Shown piece after piece: positions 9,376 through 22,699 of a DNA stretch of 64,000 nt. The stretch spans positions 2,604,001 to 2,668,000 of the forward strand of contig NZ_AP023175.1 in assembly GCF_013426895.1 (NCBI RefSeq), written 5' to 3'. Numbering within the stretch: position 1 is the first letter of the stretch; each line of letters begins with the position of its first letter. The position numbers were made by a program, and so were the translations under genes. The notes beneath the pieces are model-generated. The model did not search any database. It saw nothing but the letters and a program-made list of their open reading frames with translations, and was not told the origin of the DNA. The stretch is from Paraburkholderia largidicola. Lineage in GTDB: Bacteria; Pseudomonadota; Gammaproteobacteria; Burkholderiales; Burkholderiaceae.

Positions 9376-9436
9376 TCGGCCTCTCCAAACGACGGAGACG
9401 CAGGAAAGCAGCAGAAAACAGCGGCTTTTTAGCGAA

Positions 9437-9448
9437 TGTTCTTTAACA
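9437..9448 (+). promoter_or_regulatory. rRNA antitermination boxA (leader)
   Basis: TGTTCTTTAACA matches the boxA element of ribosomal RNA leaders, which recruits NusB/NusE and prevents Rho-dependent termination. It stands about 60 bp after the promoter, as expected. Confidence 0.75.
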
Positions 9449-9631
9449 ATCAACAGCCGATAAGTGTGGGTGCTCGATGGCGGCGCGCGGTGACTTTCGG
9501 GTCACTGAATAGCGAAAGTAATCGAGTCTCACACAGAAGTAATTGAGGAAGGTTTGAGTAATCAGATCTTTCGTCAGTGATTTTGAGTGAGCGACCGGTT
9601 CTTAAATGAACCGAAAAACAGTAACAGGTTT

Positions 9632-11162
<1,531 letters not shown>

Positions 11163-11227
11163 CCAGAGCTTCGCGTCTCAAAGTTGAGCGCTCACACTTG
11201 TCGGCTGTTAATTGAAGACAGGCTCAG

Positions 11228-11304
11228 GGGTCTGTAGCTCAGTCGGTTAGAGCACCGTCTTGATAAGGCGGGGGTCGATGGTTCGAATCCATCCAGACCC
11301 ACCA
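11228..11304 (+). tRNA. tRNA-Ile (GAT)
   Basis: A 77-nt tRNA in the 16S-23S spacer. The acceptor stem GGGTCTG pairs with CAGACCC, the anticodon GAT is at 11262-11264 in the loop TTGATAA, the T-arm has GGTTCGAATCC, and CCA is encoded. Confidence 0.97.
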
Positions 11305-11366
11305 TTGCCTTGTCTGGTGTGGCTGCTGATGTAGCTGGCTGGATATGCCCTGTGCGCTGTATGACT

Positions 11367-11442
11367 GGGGGATTAGCTCAGCTGGGAGAGCACCTGCTTT
11401 GCAAGCAGGGGGTCGTCGGTTCGATCCCGTCATCCTCCACCA
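11367..11442 (+). tRNA. tRNA-Ala (TGC)
   Basis: A 76-nt tRNA following tRNA-Ile by 62 bp. The acceptor stem GGGGGAT pairs with ATCCTCC, the anticodon loop in CTGCTTTGCAAGCAG carries TGC, and CCA is encoded. The Ile-Ala order is the usual one for rrn spacers. Confidence 0.97.
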
Positions 11443-11540
11443 ATTCCCAATGCCTAGCGTTCAGTGCGAACTGAGCATTAAGCATTGGCAATTGAGCCAG
11501 TCAGCAAGTGATTTAAGGCATAGCGCCTTATATCGGCTGT

Positions 11541-11553
11541 CGTTCTTTAACAA
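11541..11553 (+). promoter_or_regulatory. rRNA antitermination boxA (spacer)
   Basis: CGTTCTTTAACAA repeats the leader boxA ahead of the 23S gene. The 308-bp stretch between tRNA-Ala and 23S otherwise holds only spacer and processing-stem sequence. Confidence 0.7.
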
Positions 11554-11750
11554 TCAGGAAGAAGTAGTAAAGAGATTCACGAAAGCGTGCTTAGAGATGG
11601 GCGCGTGAGTAGGTGAATCAGGGTTGTGATTGTATCAATGTATTTTTTGAGTTCATCGAAAGACGAACCTGGAATACGGCACAACGCGAATACTCAACCT
11701 GTAGCGGATGTTATCCGGTGAGCAATCACTGAGAGACACACCCGTTATAG

Positions 11751-14631
<2,881 letters not shown>

Positions 14632-14837
14632 ATAACAGGTGTGTCTCGACCAGCGTTAGCGCTTCAGCGCTTACGCTGGTCCGATCCCCGAAGGGGATAC
14701 TGTGAACCTCCAGAGGAGGTATCAGGACACACAGGTTGAGATCAGTGTTGTGCCAGATTAAACAACACAACCCCCCTCTTTACGCTTCTTCCAGATTGGC
14801 TGTGGCGCGCAAAACCGCGACGCAGCAACCCGTCAAA

Positions 14838-14952
14838 GCCTGATGACCATAGCGAGTCGGTCCCACCCCTTCCCATCCCGAACAGGACCGTGAAACGACT
14901 CCACGCCGATGATAGTGCGGATTGCCCGTGTGAAAGTAGGTAATCGTCAGGC
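14838..14952 (+). rRNA. rrf: 5S ribosomal RNA
   Basis: About 115 nt, from GCCTGATGACCATAGCGAGT to the pairing 3' strand ending GTCAGGC. The core CCCATCCCGAACAGGACCGT is the standard 5S loop. The roughly 200-bp 23S-5S spacer holds a strong stem (CCAGCGT / ACGCTGG) that probably takes part in rRNA processing. Confidence 0.96.
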
Positions 14953-14964
14953 TCCCTATATCAA

Positions 14965-14996
14965 CCAAGACCCCGCCCTCAAAAGCGGGGTCTTGG
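14965..14996 (+). terminator. rrn operon terminator
   Basis: A 12-bp perfect stem (CCAAGACCCCGC / GCGGGGTCTTGG) with an 8-base loop starts 13 bp after 5S, with T-rich sequence about 15 bp further on. Confidence 0.75.
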
Positions 14997-15121
14997 CGTT
15001 TGGGGCGCATGTTTTTAATGTCGCGCGCCCGGCGAGGGGCTCAGGCCGAAATGGCCCGCTTCACGATCCCGCATATTCCCCATCAGAACTCGTCGATTCC
15101 GGCGAACATTGACGCGCCCAT

Positions 15122-16225
15122 TCACTTCGAGGACGTCATCAGATCCTCTTCAACGAAGCGCAGAATCGCCTCTGTCAGCGCCTCACGCGGATAGGCATTC
15201 TGCGTGACGAACAACGCGCCGATCGTGGGATGCGTCCTGGCAATGGGCACGGCGAGCGCCCAGTGATCGGCGTTTACATAGCCAAGAAGAGTACTTCCAG
15301 GTATCAACTGATCGTAGAAAATGACCTGACTATCGTTGCGTGAATCGATCCGCGCGAGCTTGTCATAGCTCGATTTTAGAATCGACGAAATCCGTTCCTG
15401 CTGCGGGAAGGTCACGAGCGAATAGAAGTGCACCTCGTCCGGAAGCGGATGCTGCGCGAGCCACGCCTTGCGTACGGCGGGCCGCAGGCTCTGCACCGCG
15501 CCCCCGTCGCCAGGGGTGCACATCGCCCCCGGGAAGTGCCTCATCAGATCGGCCTGGTACTGCTCCGCGTCGTTCGCGAGTGGCGACCCGCCTACCGCGC
15601 CCGCCGCGCTGACGACCGCCGCTATGCGGGCGCGGATCTCCGGGTAGGCCACCACGGCTTCAAGAATGTCGGGCGCGCCCTTCGAATAACCGATCAGCAC
15701 GACGCGCGGTGCGCCTCCGGGAGGCGGCATGGCCATGATGGCGTCGCGGATCTGCCGCGCGTTATTCGCCGAACCCGACAGCGCATCGACATCGAGCAGC
15801 ATGCCGTCATAGCCGGACTGGCGCAGATTCGCGACGACCGTGCCTTGCGTATTCAGCCAAGGTTTGAAGCAGTCGTATCCGATCCCGGCGACGACTGCAG
15901 CGACCAGGTGCCGTTCCGACGGCTTCAGATCGACGGGCTTGCCGGTGCCGGGCGGCTCGTCGCCTACGCGCGTCAGCGCGTCGTCACAAGGCCGGTAGTC
16001 GGGCAATGCGGCGCCGTGCGCTTCGAGGACGGCGCAATAGATCTCGCGGAAGTGCCCACGCTTGTCCAGCACGCCCGCCTGCGATGCCGGAACGAGTGCC
16101 AGCGGAGGGGTATCGGTCGAATACGGAACGAGCGGTTTCGTCGCGCATGCGCCGAGCAGCAGAGCGACGCATGCCGCGGTCATGGCTGCTGCCGGGCGAG
16201 CGAAGCTCAGGTCACTTGGGTGCAT
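15122..16225 (-). CDS. Lipoprotein with alpha/beta-hydrolase-like fold
   Basis: Predicted lipoprotein of 367 residues. The signal ends in the lipobox LLGAC (Cys27 when started at the ATG at 16225). A serine nucleophile-elbow motif GYSKG sits in VVLIGYSKGAPDILEAVV, and a late AD-HW pair (NADHWALAVP) could supply the histidine, so an esterase or lipase-like fold is plausible, but I cannot name a substrate. The chosen start overlaps the upstream LssY_C gene by 14 bp, making it the last gene of a three-lipoprotein operon. The frame extends upstream over its neighbour, but that part lacks a signal peptide. Confidence 0.75.
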   Translation of the reverse strand: MHPSDLSFARPAAAMTAACVALLLGACATKPLVPYSTDTPPLALVPASQAGVLDKRGHFREIYCAVLEAHGAALPDYRPCDDALTRVGDEPPGTGKPVDLKPSERHLVAAVVAGIGYDCFKPWLNTQGTVVANLRQSGYDGMLLDVDALSGSANNARQIRDAIMAMPPPGGAPRVVLIGYSKGAPDILEAVVAYPEIRARIAAVVSAAGAVGGSPLANDAEQYQADLMRHFPGAMCTPGDGGAVQSLRPAVRKAWLAQHPLPDEVHFYSLVTFPQQERISSILKSSYDKLARIDSRNDSQVIFYDQLIPGSTLLGYVNADHWALAVPIARTHPTIGALFVTQNAYPREALTEAILRFVEEDLMTSSK

Positions 16226-17465
16226 CGCCCGTTTCTCCACGCCGGATCGCTTCGCGTTGCTCGATAAACGGCACCCAGTCGATAAGTTGCACATCCGAGA
16301 AACTGAGCGGCCGCGTTGCAAAGAACATCACTGCGCGCAGCCCATCCGTATAGTAGGTTGCGTTGTCGAGCGTCGTCCGGGGCTGCCCGGTCGTTGCCTC
16401 GCCGACACCGTACACGAAGCCGAGCTTGTCGAGACCGCCCGAGTACATCAGGTCCTGGATCAGGAAGTTGCGCGCTTCGTCGACGTTGCCTTGCAGGATG
16501 AGGTGCGCGTCACCGCGCGGTACGAAGCGTCCGCCAACAGGGCGGCCAACTTGCGCGATATAGACCGGTTGTCCCTGAAAGCGGATCGGCGTGAGCCATC
16601 CGCGTATCCAGGTGGCGGGCGCGCCGCCCTGCGCCTGCTTGCGCCCGACGGCATCCGCCTCGCGCCCGAACACTCTCTGCACGGCGTCGGACTCGCGCAA
16701 GTCGCGTCGATAGTTGCGCCGCACCATCGCCGCTCCGATGTCGGTAAGCTGGCCGACGAGCACTGCGTTGAGCGGATCGGCATTGGCGGTGCCATCCGCG
16801 TTGGTGGCACAGCATGGCAGGCGTTCCAGTGCGGCCCGCAGCGACGCGAGATCCGGGCAGTCCGTGATCGAGGTTTCGGGATACGCGAACAGGAACTGTC
16901 CGGGTTGCGTGACTGATGTACCGCCTGGCACGGGCGCAAAGAGCGTGAACGGGATCAGCGTTTGACTACCGAACAGATCGATATTGACGAGCTTGGTCAC
17001 GCGATCCGGGTTCGTGAACAGTACACCGCTGCGCGTCTCTCCCGGTGGTATCGGGTTTTTGAATCCGAGGTCGGTGAAGTAGTCGTCGATCTGCGTATTC
17101 GTTGCGCCGCCAAACAGCTTGTGAAACGACCACGCGACTTCATGCGGCGAGAAGTAGTCCGGATCCGTACCCGAGCGCAGCAGCCATAGCGGCTGCGATG
17201 TCCCATTCTGCACTTCGACCCAAACCGACTGCACATGCGTTTTGTCGATATCGACACCGAACATGCGCACGCTGTCTTCACTGCCCAGCACGGCTGCGCT
17301 GACGCGCACATCGCGATTGGTGGCGCTTACGGCACGCGTGCGCAATGGGCCGTCGTCGGCATGCGGCGGGGGCTGCCATGTCGAGCAGCCGGCGATGGCA
17401 AGCGCAAGGCTCGCCTTGAACATCGTGCGCATCAACGCACGACTTAGGGGGCGCACGGCGTTCAT
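16212..17465 (-). CDS. LssY_C-domain lipoprotein (copy 2)
   Basis: Predicted lipoprotein of 417 residues with lipobox AIAGC near residue 27. It is a paralogue of the gene immediately upstream: both share an N-terminal block (RAVS.N.D.RVS.AVL), a central PCC..N.DG motif before the LssY_C-type segment, and a C-terminal YYTDG..VMFF/VLVF block. Here the LssY_C signature reads ADPLNAVLVGQLTDI. The start ATG overlaps the upstream stop (ATGA). LssY_C is named from the C terminus of a Legionella type I secretion-linked protein; its biochemical role is unknown. Envelope localisation is supported by the lipobox. Confidence 0.75.
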   Translation of the reverse strand: MNAVRPLSRALMRTMFKASLALAIAGCSTWQPPPHADDGPLRTRAVSATNRDVRVSAAVLGSEDSVRMFGVDIDKTHVQSVWVEVQNGTSQPLWLLRSGTDPDYFSPHEVAWSFHKLFGGATNTQIDDYFTDLGFKNPIPPGETRSGVLFTNPDRVTKLVNIDLFGSQTLIPFTLFAPVPGGTSVTQPGQFLFAYPETSITDCPDLASLRAALERLPCCATNADGTANADPLNAVLVGQLTDIGAAMVRRNYRRDLRESDAVQRVFGREADAVGRKQAQGGAPATWIRGWLTPIRFQGQPVYIAQVGRPVGGRFVPRGDAHLILQGNVDEARNFLIQDLMYSGGLDKLGFVYGVGEATTGQPRTTLDNATYYTDGLRAVMFFATRPLSFSDVQLIDWVPFIEQREAIRRGETGDAPK

Positions 17466-18751
17466 CGTTTGCCCCCGGACGATGTTCCCCTGAACGCGTC
17501 ATCGGCGACCCAGGGGAATAGCTCGATCTCCGCAAGCGATCTCGGCGCATGGTCGAATACGAGCACCTGGCGATAACCATCCGTGTAGTACGGATCGGTT
17601 GTCAGGTTTTCGCGCGGCGCGCTTTGCGGCGCAGCACCCACACCCGCGACGAGACCGAGCTTCACGAGGCTCTGCGAGTAGGCCATGTCTTCCGTTAGCG
17701 CCGTGCGCGCCTCGTCCACGTCAGGATCGATCTTGTGCGTCGTGAGCGTCGGCGAATGAACGGTGAGGCGAACACCAATGTCGCGGCTGATCTGTCCGAC
17801 CCACACGGATTTGCCGTGATAGCGCATGGTGGTGAGCCAGAGCCGCAAATGGTTGCGCTGGTGAATGGTGTCGCGCGCTTTTTGCAGCGCGAGATCCTGT
17901 GCGCGGCCGAACAGATAGAGATCGCTCACGGGCGCGTTGACATAGGGTTCGCCGGAGAGCGCGGACGTCACCATCTTCCAGATCGCGCCTGACCACTTCT
18001 GCTCGGTCGGACTCCAGCCGCGCCGCACCAGCGCGGGAAAGGCGTCGTCGAGACCGCCCACGATCACCAGGTTGATGGGGTCGCCATTCTTCGAACCGTC
18101 CTTGTTGGTGAGGCAGCATGGCAAGGCTTCGAGCGCCGAGCGGAAGGCGTCGTCATCCGTATAGTCGACGACAGGAATGTCCGGGTCAGCTGCGCGCTTG
18201 AAAACGTTGCTGGTCTTGTAGTCGGCCTGAAACCCGGGGACGACGGTGAGGATCGAGAACGTCTGGGCCCGCCCGCTTGCGACGAGGTCCACCTCGACCA
18301 GCTTCGCGCCTTCACTGAGGTTGGTCAGCACGAAGCCGGATGCCGTCTGGCCGGGCAGAACAGGATTGCGAAAAGCGACTGCATTAAAGCGTTGGTCGAG
18401 TGCGCTCTGTTGTTGCTGCGTCGCGTCACTGTCGAATGCTTCGGCTGCTTCTGAAGGCGGAAAGAAGTTTGGATCCAGTCCCGGACTCATCAGGAAATAG
18501 CTGCGATGGTCGTTATTCTCGACTTCGATCCAGACAGGCTGAATTTTCTTTTTGGCGAGTTCTGCCTGGTATAGAGAGCGGCTTTCATCCGACGAAAGTA
18601 CCGCTGTCGACACGCGCAGGTCGCCATTGGCGCGAGAGACAGCGCGGCTCTGGTAATCGCGTCCAGCCGTCGTGGAAGGGGTGTCGGCGCAGCCGACTAT
18701 CGAGCAGGCCGCGAAAACGATCGTCAGCACTTGCAGTACGATGCGCTTCAT
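17462..18751 (-). CDS. LssY_C-domain lipoprotein (copy 1)
   Basis: First gene of the lipoprotein operon, 429 residues, with lipobox SIVGC (Cys21). The LssY_C signature is clear: GDPINLVIVGGLDDAFPALVRRGWSPTE, cut here as GDPINLVIVG then RRGWSP. It is followed by a WLTTMRYHGKSVWVGQISRD segment typical of the family. Coupled by an ATGA overlap to its paralogue downstream. The 386 bp upstream (18752-19137) hold no gene and should contain divergent promoters for this operon and for the RNase-like gene. Function unknown; an envelope role is inferred. Confidence 0.78.
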   Translation of the reverse strand: MKRIVLQVLTIVFAACSIVGCADTPSTTAGRDYQSRAVSRANGDLRVSTAVLSSDESRSLYQAELAKKKIQPVWIEVENNDHRSYFLMSPGLDPNFFPPSEAAEAFDSDATQQQQSALDQRFNAVAFRNPVLPGQTASGFVLTNLSEGAKLVEVDLVASGRAQTFSILTVVPGFQADYKTSNVFKRAADPDIPVVDYTDDDAFRSALEALPCCLTNKDGSKNGDPINLVIVGGLDDAFPALVRRGWSPTEQKWSGAIWKMVTSALSGEPYVNAPVSDLYLFGRAQDLALQKARDTIHQRNHLRLWLTTMRYHGKSVWVGQISRDIGVRLTVHSPTLTTHKIDPDVDEARTALTEDMAYSQSLVKLGLVAGVGAAPQSAPRENLTTDPYYTDGYRQVLVFDHAPRSLAEIELFPWVADDAFRGTSSGGKR

Positions 18752-19137
18752 TGGAGCACCTCACGACTGCGCGACAGCGGAAAACTGAATTACCGTCCTT
18801 GGATGTTTCGGACCTGCCTTCCGAAACGCAAGAAAATTATAGTGCGTCGAATGGATTGCCAGCCACGGAAGTGACAGGACAGCGAGTTTGTCGCACGGGG
18901 ACACTCAGTAATGCATGGGAACGATTGACGATGCATCTGCGTTCATCGACGGACGCCATAAATACGGCAAACCAGCTTCCTCTAGTACAACATCGAGGCG
19001 ATGCATTTCTGCACGATTGCGCCGAACACGCATCAACGCAAGATCGGTCACGGCGACGTTGATTCACCGTGCCATTAGCGATACCCTGAAATCGTTCGTG
19101 ATCGTCGAATGCTGGTCAACCCGGAGATAACCGTTTC

Positions 19138-19608
19138 GTGAAACGAGCGTGGGCTTTCTCCTGCATCCTCGCCTTGGGCGCGATCCTCAGCGGATGCAAC
19201 AAGGACGGATCGCAAAATGCCACTCAGAATCCTGACGCATCTGCGAGTCAGGCGCTGCCGCAGCCTGGGCAGGCCGCGAGTGGCACACCCGCTGCATCGG
19301 GCGCGCAGGAGCGGAGCACGCCGGCCGCCATCACCAAAGCTCAGTTGCCAGGGGAAGCAGCTGAGACACTGCGTCTGATCAAAGCGGGCGGTCCTTTTCC
19401 TTTTGGCGAGGACGGTGTGTTGTTCCGCAACAGCGCGTCTTTGCTGCCGCAGCATCCGCGGGGCTACTACCACGCATACACAGTTCGCACGCCTGGTTCA
19501 ACGGATCGCGGGCTACGCCGCATCGTATGTGGTGGACCACGCAAGCAAACCACCGACTGCTATTACACCGAGGACTACTACGCCAGTTTCAAACGCATTG
19601 CAGAATAA
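19138..19608 (+). CDS. RNase Sa/N1-like lipoprotein, probably catalytically inactive
   Basis: Exported 156-residue protein with a lipobox LSGC (Cys20), a low-complexity Ala/Ser/Gln linker to about residue 65, and a C-terminal domain clearly related to guanyl-specific microbial ribonucleases such as RNase Sa. Conserved landmarks are AAETLRLIKAGGPFPFGEDG, GYYH-YTV, TPG...RG-RRIV and CYYTEDYYASF. By my hand alignment the catalytic base Glu54 of RNase Sa is Ala113 (GCA), the catalytic acid His85 is Tyr147 (TAC) and the guanine-binding Glu41 is Ala100, while Arg65 and Arg69 remain as Arg124 and Arg128. No barstar-like gene is adjacent. It may be a binding protein derived from an RNase. Confidence 0.82.
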   Translation: MKRAWAFSCILALGAILSGCNKDGSQNATQNPDASASQALPQPGQAASGTPAASGAQERSTPAAITKAQLPGEAAETLRLIKAGGPFPFGEDGVLFRNSASLLPQHPRGYYHAYTVRTPGSTDRGLRRIVCGGPRKQTTDCYYTEDYYASFKRIAE

Positions 19609-19623
19609 TTCGAGCCAATTAAA

Positions 19624-19667
19624 AACGCCCCAGGCCTCTTGAAGCAGAGTCTGGGGCGTTGCATTTT
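19624..19667 (+). terminator. Intrinsic terminator after RNase-like gene
   Basis: Stem AACGCCCCAG / CTGGGGCGTT, then GCATTTT. It lies 15 bp after the stop and preceding A-run sequence could let it work on the minus strand too. Confidence 0.7.
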
Positions 19668-19847
19668 CAGAGACGGTTCCGCGACCGCACGATCAACGTG
19701 CGTCGTTTCGGCATAGCCTTGTGCGGCACGAGGACAGCCCACTCAGCCGCGCACCGAAGCCTTCCGGAGCAGCTTTCGACGAACGTCGTCATCGGGTTCC
19801 CGGCTGGGGCCGTCGAGTGCCCCGCACACGTACCCGCCGAGCGAGAA

Positions 19848-20117
19848 CTAATGCCCGAGTGCCTTCCTCAATTCGGCGGTTATTTCCGCTCGCTGACGGG
19901 TGGCAGCGCCGACGTGAAAGCCCGCGGCGATGACAAAGAGGATTCCAGCCACTGGCCAGCCATAGATGGCGGCGGCGAAGCCAAGCCAGCATGCTTCGTG
20001 AAGCGGGTAGGCGTGGAGTGCCCATAAAAAGCAGGCAACTGGCAACATCAGCAGGAACAGAGCCGACCGATTAAGAAAAGCTCCGACTGCCGCTTTCTTG
20101 TGTGTCTCAGATTGCAT
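19848..20117 (-). CDS. Small membrane protein, unknown function
   Basis: An 89-residue protein with two to three hydrophobic segments (around SALFLLMLPVACFLWAL, then WLGFAAAIYGWPVAGILFVIAAGF) and a charged C-terminal tail (RQRAEITAELRKALGH). I chose the ATG at 20117 because GGAG stands 6 bp upstream; starts at 20129 and 20141 are less well supported. It is not recognised as a known family and does not resemble barstar despite its place next to the RNase-like gene. Monocistronic, convergent with that gene. Confidence 0.55.
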   Translation of the reverse strand: MQSETHKKAAVGAFLNRSALFLLMLPVACFLWALHAYPLHEACWLGFAAAIYGWPVAGILFVIAAGFHVGAATRQRAEITAELRKALGH

Positions 20118-20306
20118 GCCTGTCTCCATGAGGAATGGCACTGGCTATAGCGTCGCACAGCAGTCATTGCGCGAATACTTGGTGAAATCCCTGACATATG
20201 CCAATCCGTCGGGCGATCGTTCCTGGCATCTGCCGTGATGTGAGAGGTTTCCAACGCGCTGCGGCTATGATGCGTGCATATTCTTTACCCCCTGCTATAA
20301 CCGGTC

Positions 20307-21320
20307 ATGTCGTCAACCATTGAAACTCGCCACGAAAGTCGCCTCGATGCAGGACTGCATGACTTGCGCGTCACGCGTTATGGATTTCTGCTGCTGGACA
20401 ACTTCTCGCTGATCGCGTTGGGCACCGCCGTGGATCCGTTGCGAATCGCGAACATGCTGATCGAGCGGAAGGTCTACGAGTACCAGCTGATCGGGGCAAG
20501 CGACGAATACGTGTGTTCCAGCGATGGGATCCGCGTGATGCCCGACACGTCGATGGCGGAAGCCGGCAAGTTCGACGCCGTCTTCGTCGTCGGGCCCAAT
20601 CCGATTCCGCGCAAGGGGATCGGCGCTGTGCTGGACTGGTTGCGCTTGCACGCACGCAGTGGGACGGCACTCGGCGGCCTCGACACGGGCAGCTATTTTC
20701 TGGCGCGAGCCGGTCTGCTCAACGGCTATCGATGCACGATCCACTGGGAAGATCAGGACGTGTTACTCGAGCAGTTCCCCAAACTCACAGTGTCGAACCG
20801 CCTGTATGAGGTCGACCGCGACCGCTATACGTGCAGCGGCGGCGTAGCGCCGCTGGATCTCATGATTCATCTGCTCGGCATGCCGCCCGGAAGCCATTCG
20901 CTGGCAGCGCGCGTACTCGAACTGCTGGTCGCGGAGCGGCGCAGTCATGAGCAACGACAGGTCACGTCGCTGCGGCAGTACATCGGTGCCGAGCACGCGA
21001 AACTGGATGAAGCGCTGCAGGTCATGGAGAGCAATGTCGAAGAGACCTTGTCGGTAGCGGAGATCGCGTCGTTTCTCGAAGTCTCGCAGCGGCAACTCGA
21101 ACGCTGGTTTCAGGAGCGGCTAGGCAAGACGCCCGCGCAGGCTTACCTGGAAATTCGCTTGTTGCGCGCGAGGCAGTTGCTCTACCGAACGGCAAAGTCC
21201 CTCGAAGAAGTTTGCGCACGCACGGGTTTTACTTCGCTGACGCATTTTGCGACCCGCTACAAGGCGCAGTTTCACATCTCGCCGATGGCGGACCGCAGGC
21301 GTTATCAAAAGGCGCTATAA
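20307..21320 (+). CDS. GlxA-family AraC-type regulator of the creatinine locus
   Basis: Transcription factor of 337 residues: an N-terminal DJ-1/PfpI-like (GATase1-like) ligand domain to about residue 200, then two AraC-type helix-turn-helix motifs (LSVAEIASFLEVSQRQLERWFQERLG and SLEEVCARTGFTSLTHFATRYKAQF, each shortened here to its core). The architecture is that of GbdR/SouR/CdhR regulators of glycine betaine, sarcosine and carnitine catabolism. It lies directly before the creatinase operon on the same strand with a 149-bp gap holding a candidate operator, so it probably activates creatine/creatinine use in response to a methylated amino acid such as creatine or sarcosine. The ligand is inferred. 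Confidence 0.87.
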   Translation: MSSTIETRHESRLDAGLHDLRVTRYGFLLLDNFSLIALGTAVDPLRIANMLIERKVYEYQLIGASDEYVCSSDGIRVMPDTSMAEAGKFDAVFVVGPNPIPRKGIGAVLDWLRLHARSGTALGGLDTGSYFLARAGLLNGYRCTIHWEDQDVLLEQFPKLTVSNRLYEVDRDRYTCSGGVAPLDLMIHLLGMPPGSHSLAARVLELLVAERRSHEQRQVTSLRQYIGAEHAKLDEALQVMESNVEETLSVAEIASFLEVSQRQLERWFQERLGKTPAQAYLEIRLLRARQLLYRTAKSLEEVCARTGFTSLTHFATRYKAQFHISPMADRRRYQKAL

Positions 21321-21360
21321 GCCTCTGAAATTCCCCCGTCACGCTCCCTTGTGGTTAACC

Positions 21361-21406
21361 CTCAATGTCGAAAATGAAGAGTCTGATGTCGTATCGGGAA
21401 ATATTC
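21361..21406 (+). promoter_or_regulatory. Candidate operator of creatinase operon (copy A)
   Basis: A 46-bp block beginning CTCAATGTCGAAAA and ending CGGGAAATATTC, 64-109 bp before the creatinase start. A near copy without gaps lies at 26469-26514 before the MHS transporter; I count 33 of 46 identical bases, concentrated in the two ends, as expected for two half-sites of an AraC-type activator. Confidence 0.6.
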
Positions 21407-21469
21407 TGAATCACCACACTCCTAACATTCGCTCACTTCCACTGCATTTTTCACCGAGGAGTCGAGCGC

Positions 21470-22681
21470 ATGAAACTGGAGAACCTGATCCGGATCGAGA
21501 ACGGCGAGAAAGTGAAGCACACTTTCTCCGATGCCGAATATGCAGGCCGTCAAGGCAAGCTGCGTGAACTGATGGCGCGCGAGAACATCGACGCCGTATT
21601 GTTCACCTCGTATCACAACATCAACTATTACGCGGATTTTCTTTACTGCTCGTTCGGCCGCAAGTACGGGCTGGTCGTGACGGACAGGAAAGTCGTGTCG
21701 ATCTCGGCGAATATCGATGGCGGACAGCCGTGGCGTCGTACCGTCGGCGACTACAACGTGGTCTATACCGACTGGCAGCGTGACAACTTCTTTCGTGCCG
21801 TACAGGGCGAGATCGACAACAAGGGACGCGTGGGCGTCGAGTTCGATCAGATCCCCGTCGAAGTACTGGGCAAACTGAAGGCCGCGCTGTCGTCCGTCGA
21901 GTTCGTCGACATCAGCGCGCAGACCATGCGGATGCGCATGATCAAGTCCGCGGAAGAAATCGAAGTGATCAAACACGGCGCGAATGTGTGCGACGTGGGT
22001 GGCGCGGCGCTCGCGGCAGCCGTGCACGAAGGCGTGCCTGAGCACGAAGTGGCGCTGGCATCGACGCAGGCCATGGTGCGTGAAATCGCGCGGCGCTTTC
22101 CCGATTCGGAACTGATGGATACGTGGACGTGGTTTCAGTCCGGCATCAATACCGACGGCGCACACAACCCTGTGACGACGCGCAAGGTGCAAAAGGGCGA
22201 CATCCTGAGCCTGAACTGCTTTTCGATGATCGCGGGTTACTACACGGCACTCGAACGCACGATGTTCTTCGATCATTGCCCGGACGAGCATCTGCGGCTC
22301 TGGAAGGTGAATGTCGAGGTGCATGAAGCCGGGCTCAAACTCATCAAGCCGGGTGCGCGCTGCTGCGATATCGCGAATGAACTGAACAAGATCTACGCCG
22401 AGTATGGCCTGCTCAAATACCGCACGTTCGGCTACGGCCATTCTTTCGGCGTGTTGTCCCACTACTACGGACGCGAAGCCGGCCTCGAATTGCGCGAAGA
22501 CATCGAGACGGTGCTGGAGCCGAACATGGTCGTCTCAATGGAGCCGATGATCATGTTGCCGGAAGGCCAGCCGGGCGCGGGCGGTTACCGTGAGCACGAC
22601 ATTCTCGTGATCGGCGAGAAGGGCGCGACCAACATCACCGGTTTTCCGTATGGGCCGGACCACAACATCATCGCGGCCTGA
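21470..22681 (+). CDS. Creatinase (creatine amidinohydrolase)
   Basis: Cytoplasmic enzyme of 403 residues that hydrolyses creatine to sarcosine and urea (EC 3.5.3.3). It has the pita-bread M24 fold and is very close to Pseudomonas putida creatinase as I remember it: FTSYHNINYY, ISANIDGGQPWRRTVG, MDTWTWFQSGINTDGAHNP, the catalytic histidine falling at residue 232, and FGYGHSFG. Length equals the family's. A GAGGAG ribosome site precedes the ATG. It opens the operon creatinase-glyA-creatininase-permease, with spacings of 66, 68 and 15 bp. Ordinary Xaa-Pro peptidases of the same fold are excluded by the creatinase-specific blocks. Confidence 0.95.
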   Translation: MKLENLIRIENGEKVKHTFSDAEYAGRQGKLRELMARENIDAVLFTSYHNINYYADFLYCSFGRKYGLVVTDRKVVSISANIDGGQPWRRTVGDYNVVYTDWQRDNFFRAVQGEIDNKGRVGVEFDQIPVEVLGKLKAALSSVEFVDISAQTMRMRMIKSAEEIEVIKHGANVCDVGGAALAAAVHEGVPEHEVALASTQAMVREIARRFPDSELMDTWTWFQSGINTDGAHNPVTTRKVQKGDILSLNCFSMIAGYYTALERTMFFDHCPDEHLRLWKVNVEVHEAGLKLIKPGARCCDIANELNKIYAEYGLLKYRTFGYGHSFGVLSHYYGREAGLELREDIETVLEPNMVVSMEPMIMLPEGQPGAGGYREHDILVIGEKGATNITGFPYGPDHNIIAA

Positions 22682-22699
22682 AGGCCAGTAGCGCGAAGC

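Noticed and set aside
15428..16267. 279-codon plus-strand frame over the hydrolase-like lipoprotein
   Set aside because: Opposite-strand shadow; composition (Arg, Ala, His) is typical of non-coding GC-rich frames.
19848..20117. Barstar partner for the RNase-like protein
   Set aside because: The adjacent small gene encodes a membrane protein with two to three hydrophobic helices, unlike the soluble, acidic barstar.
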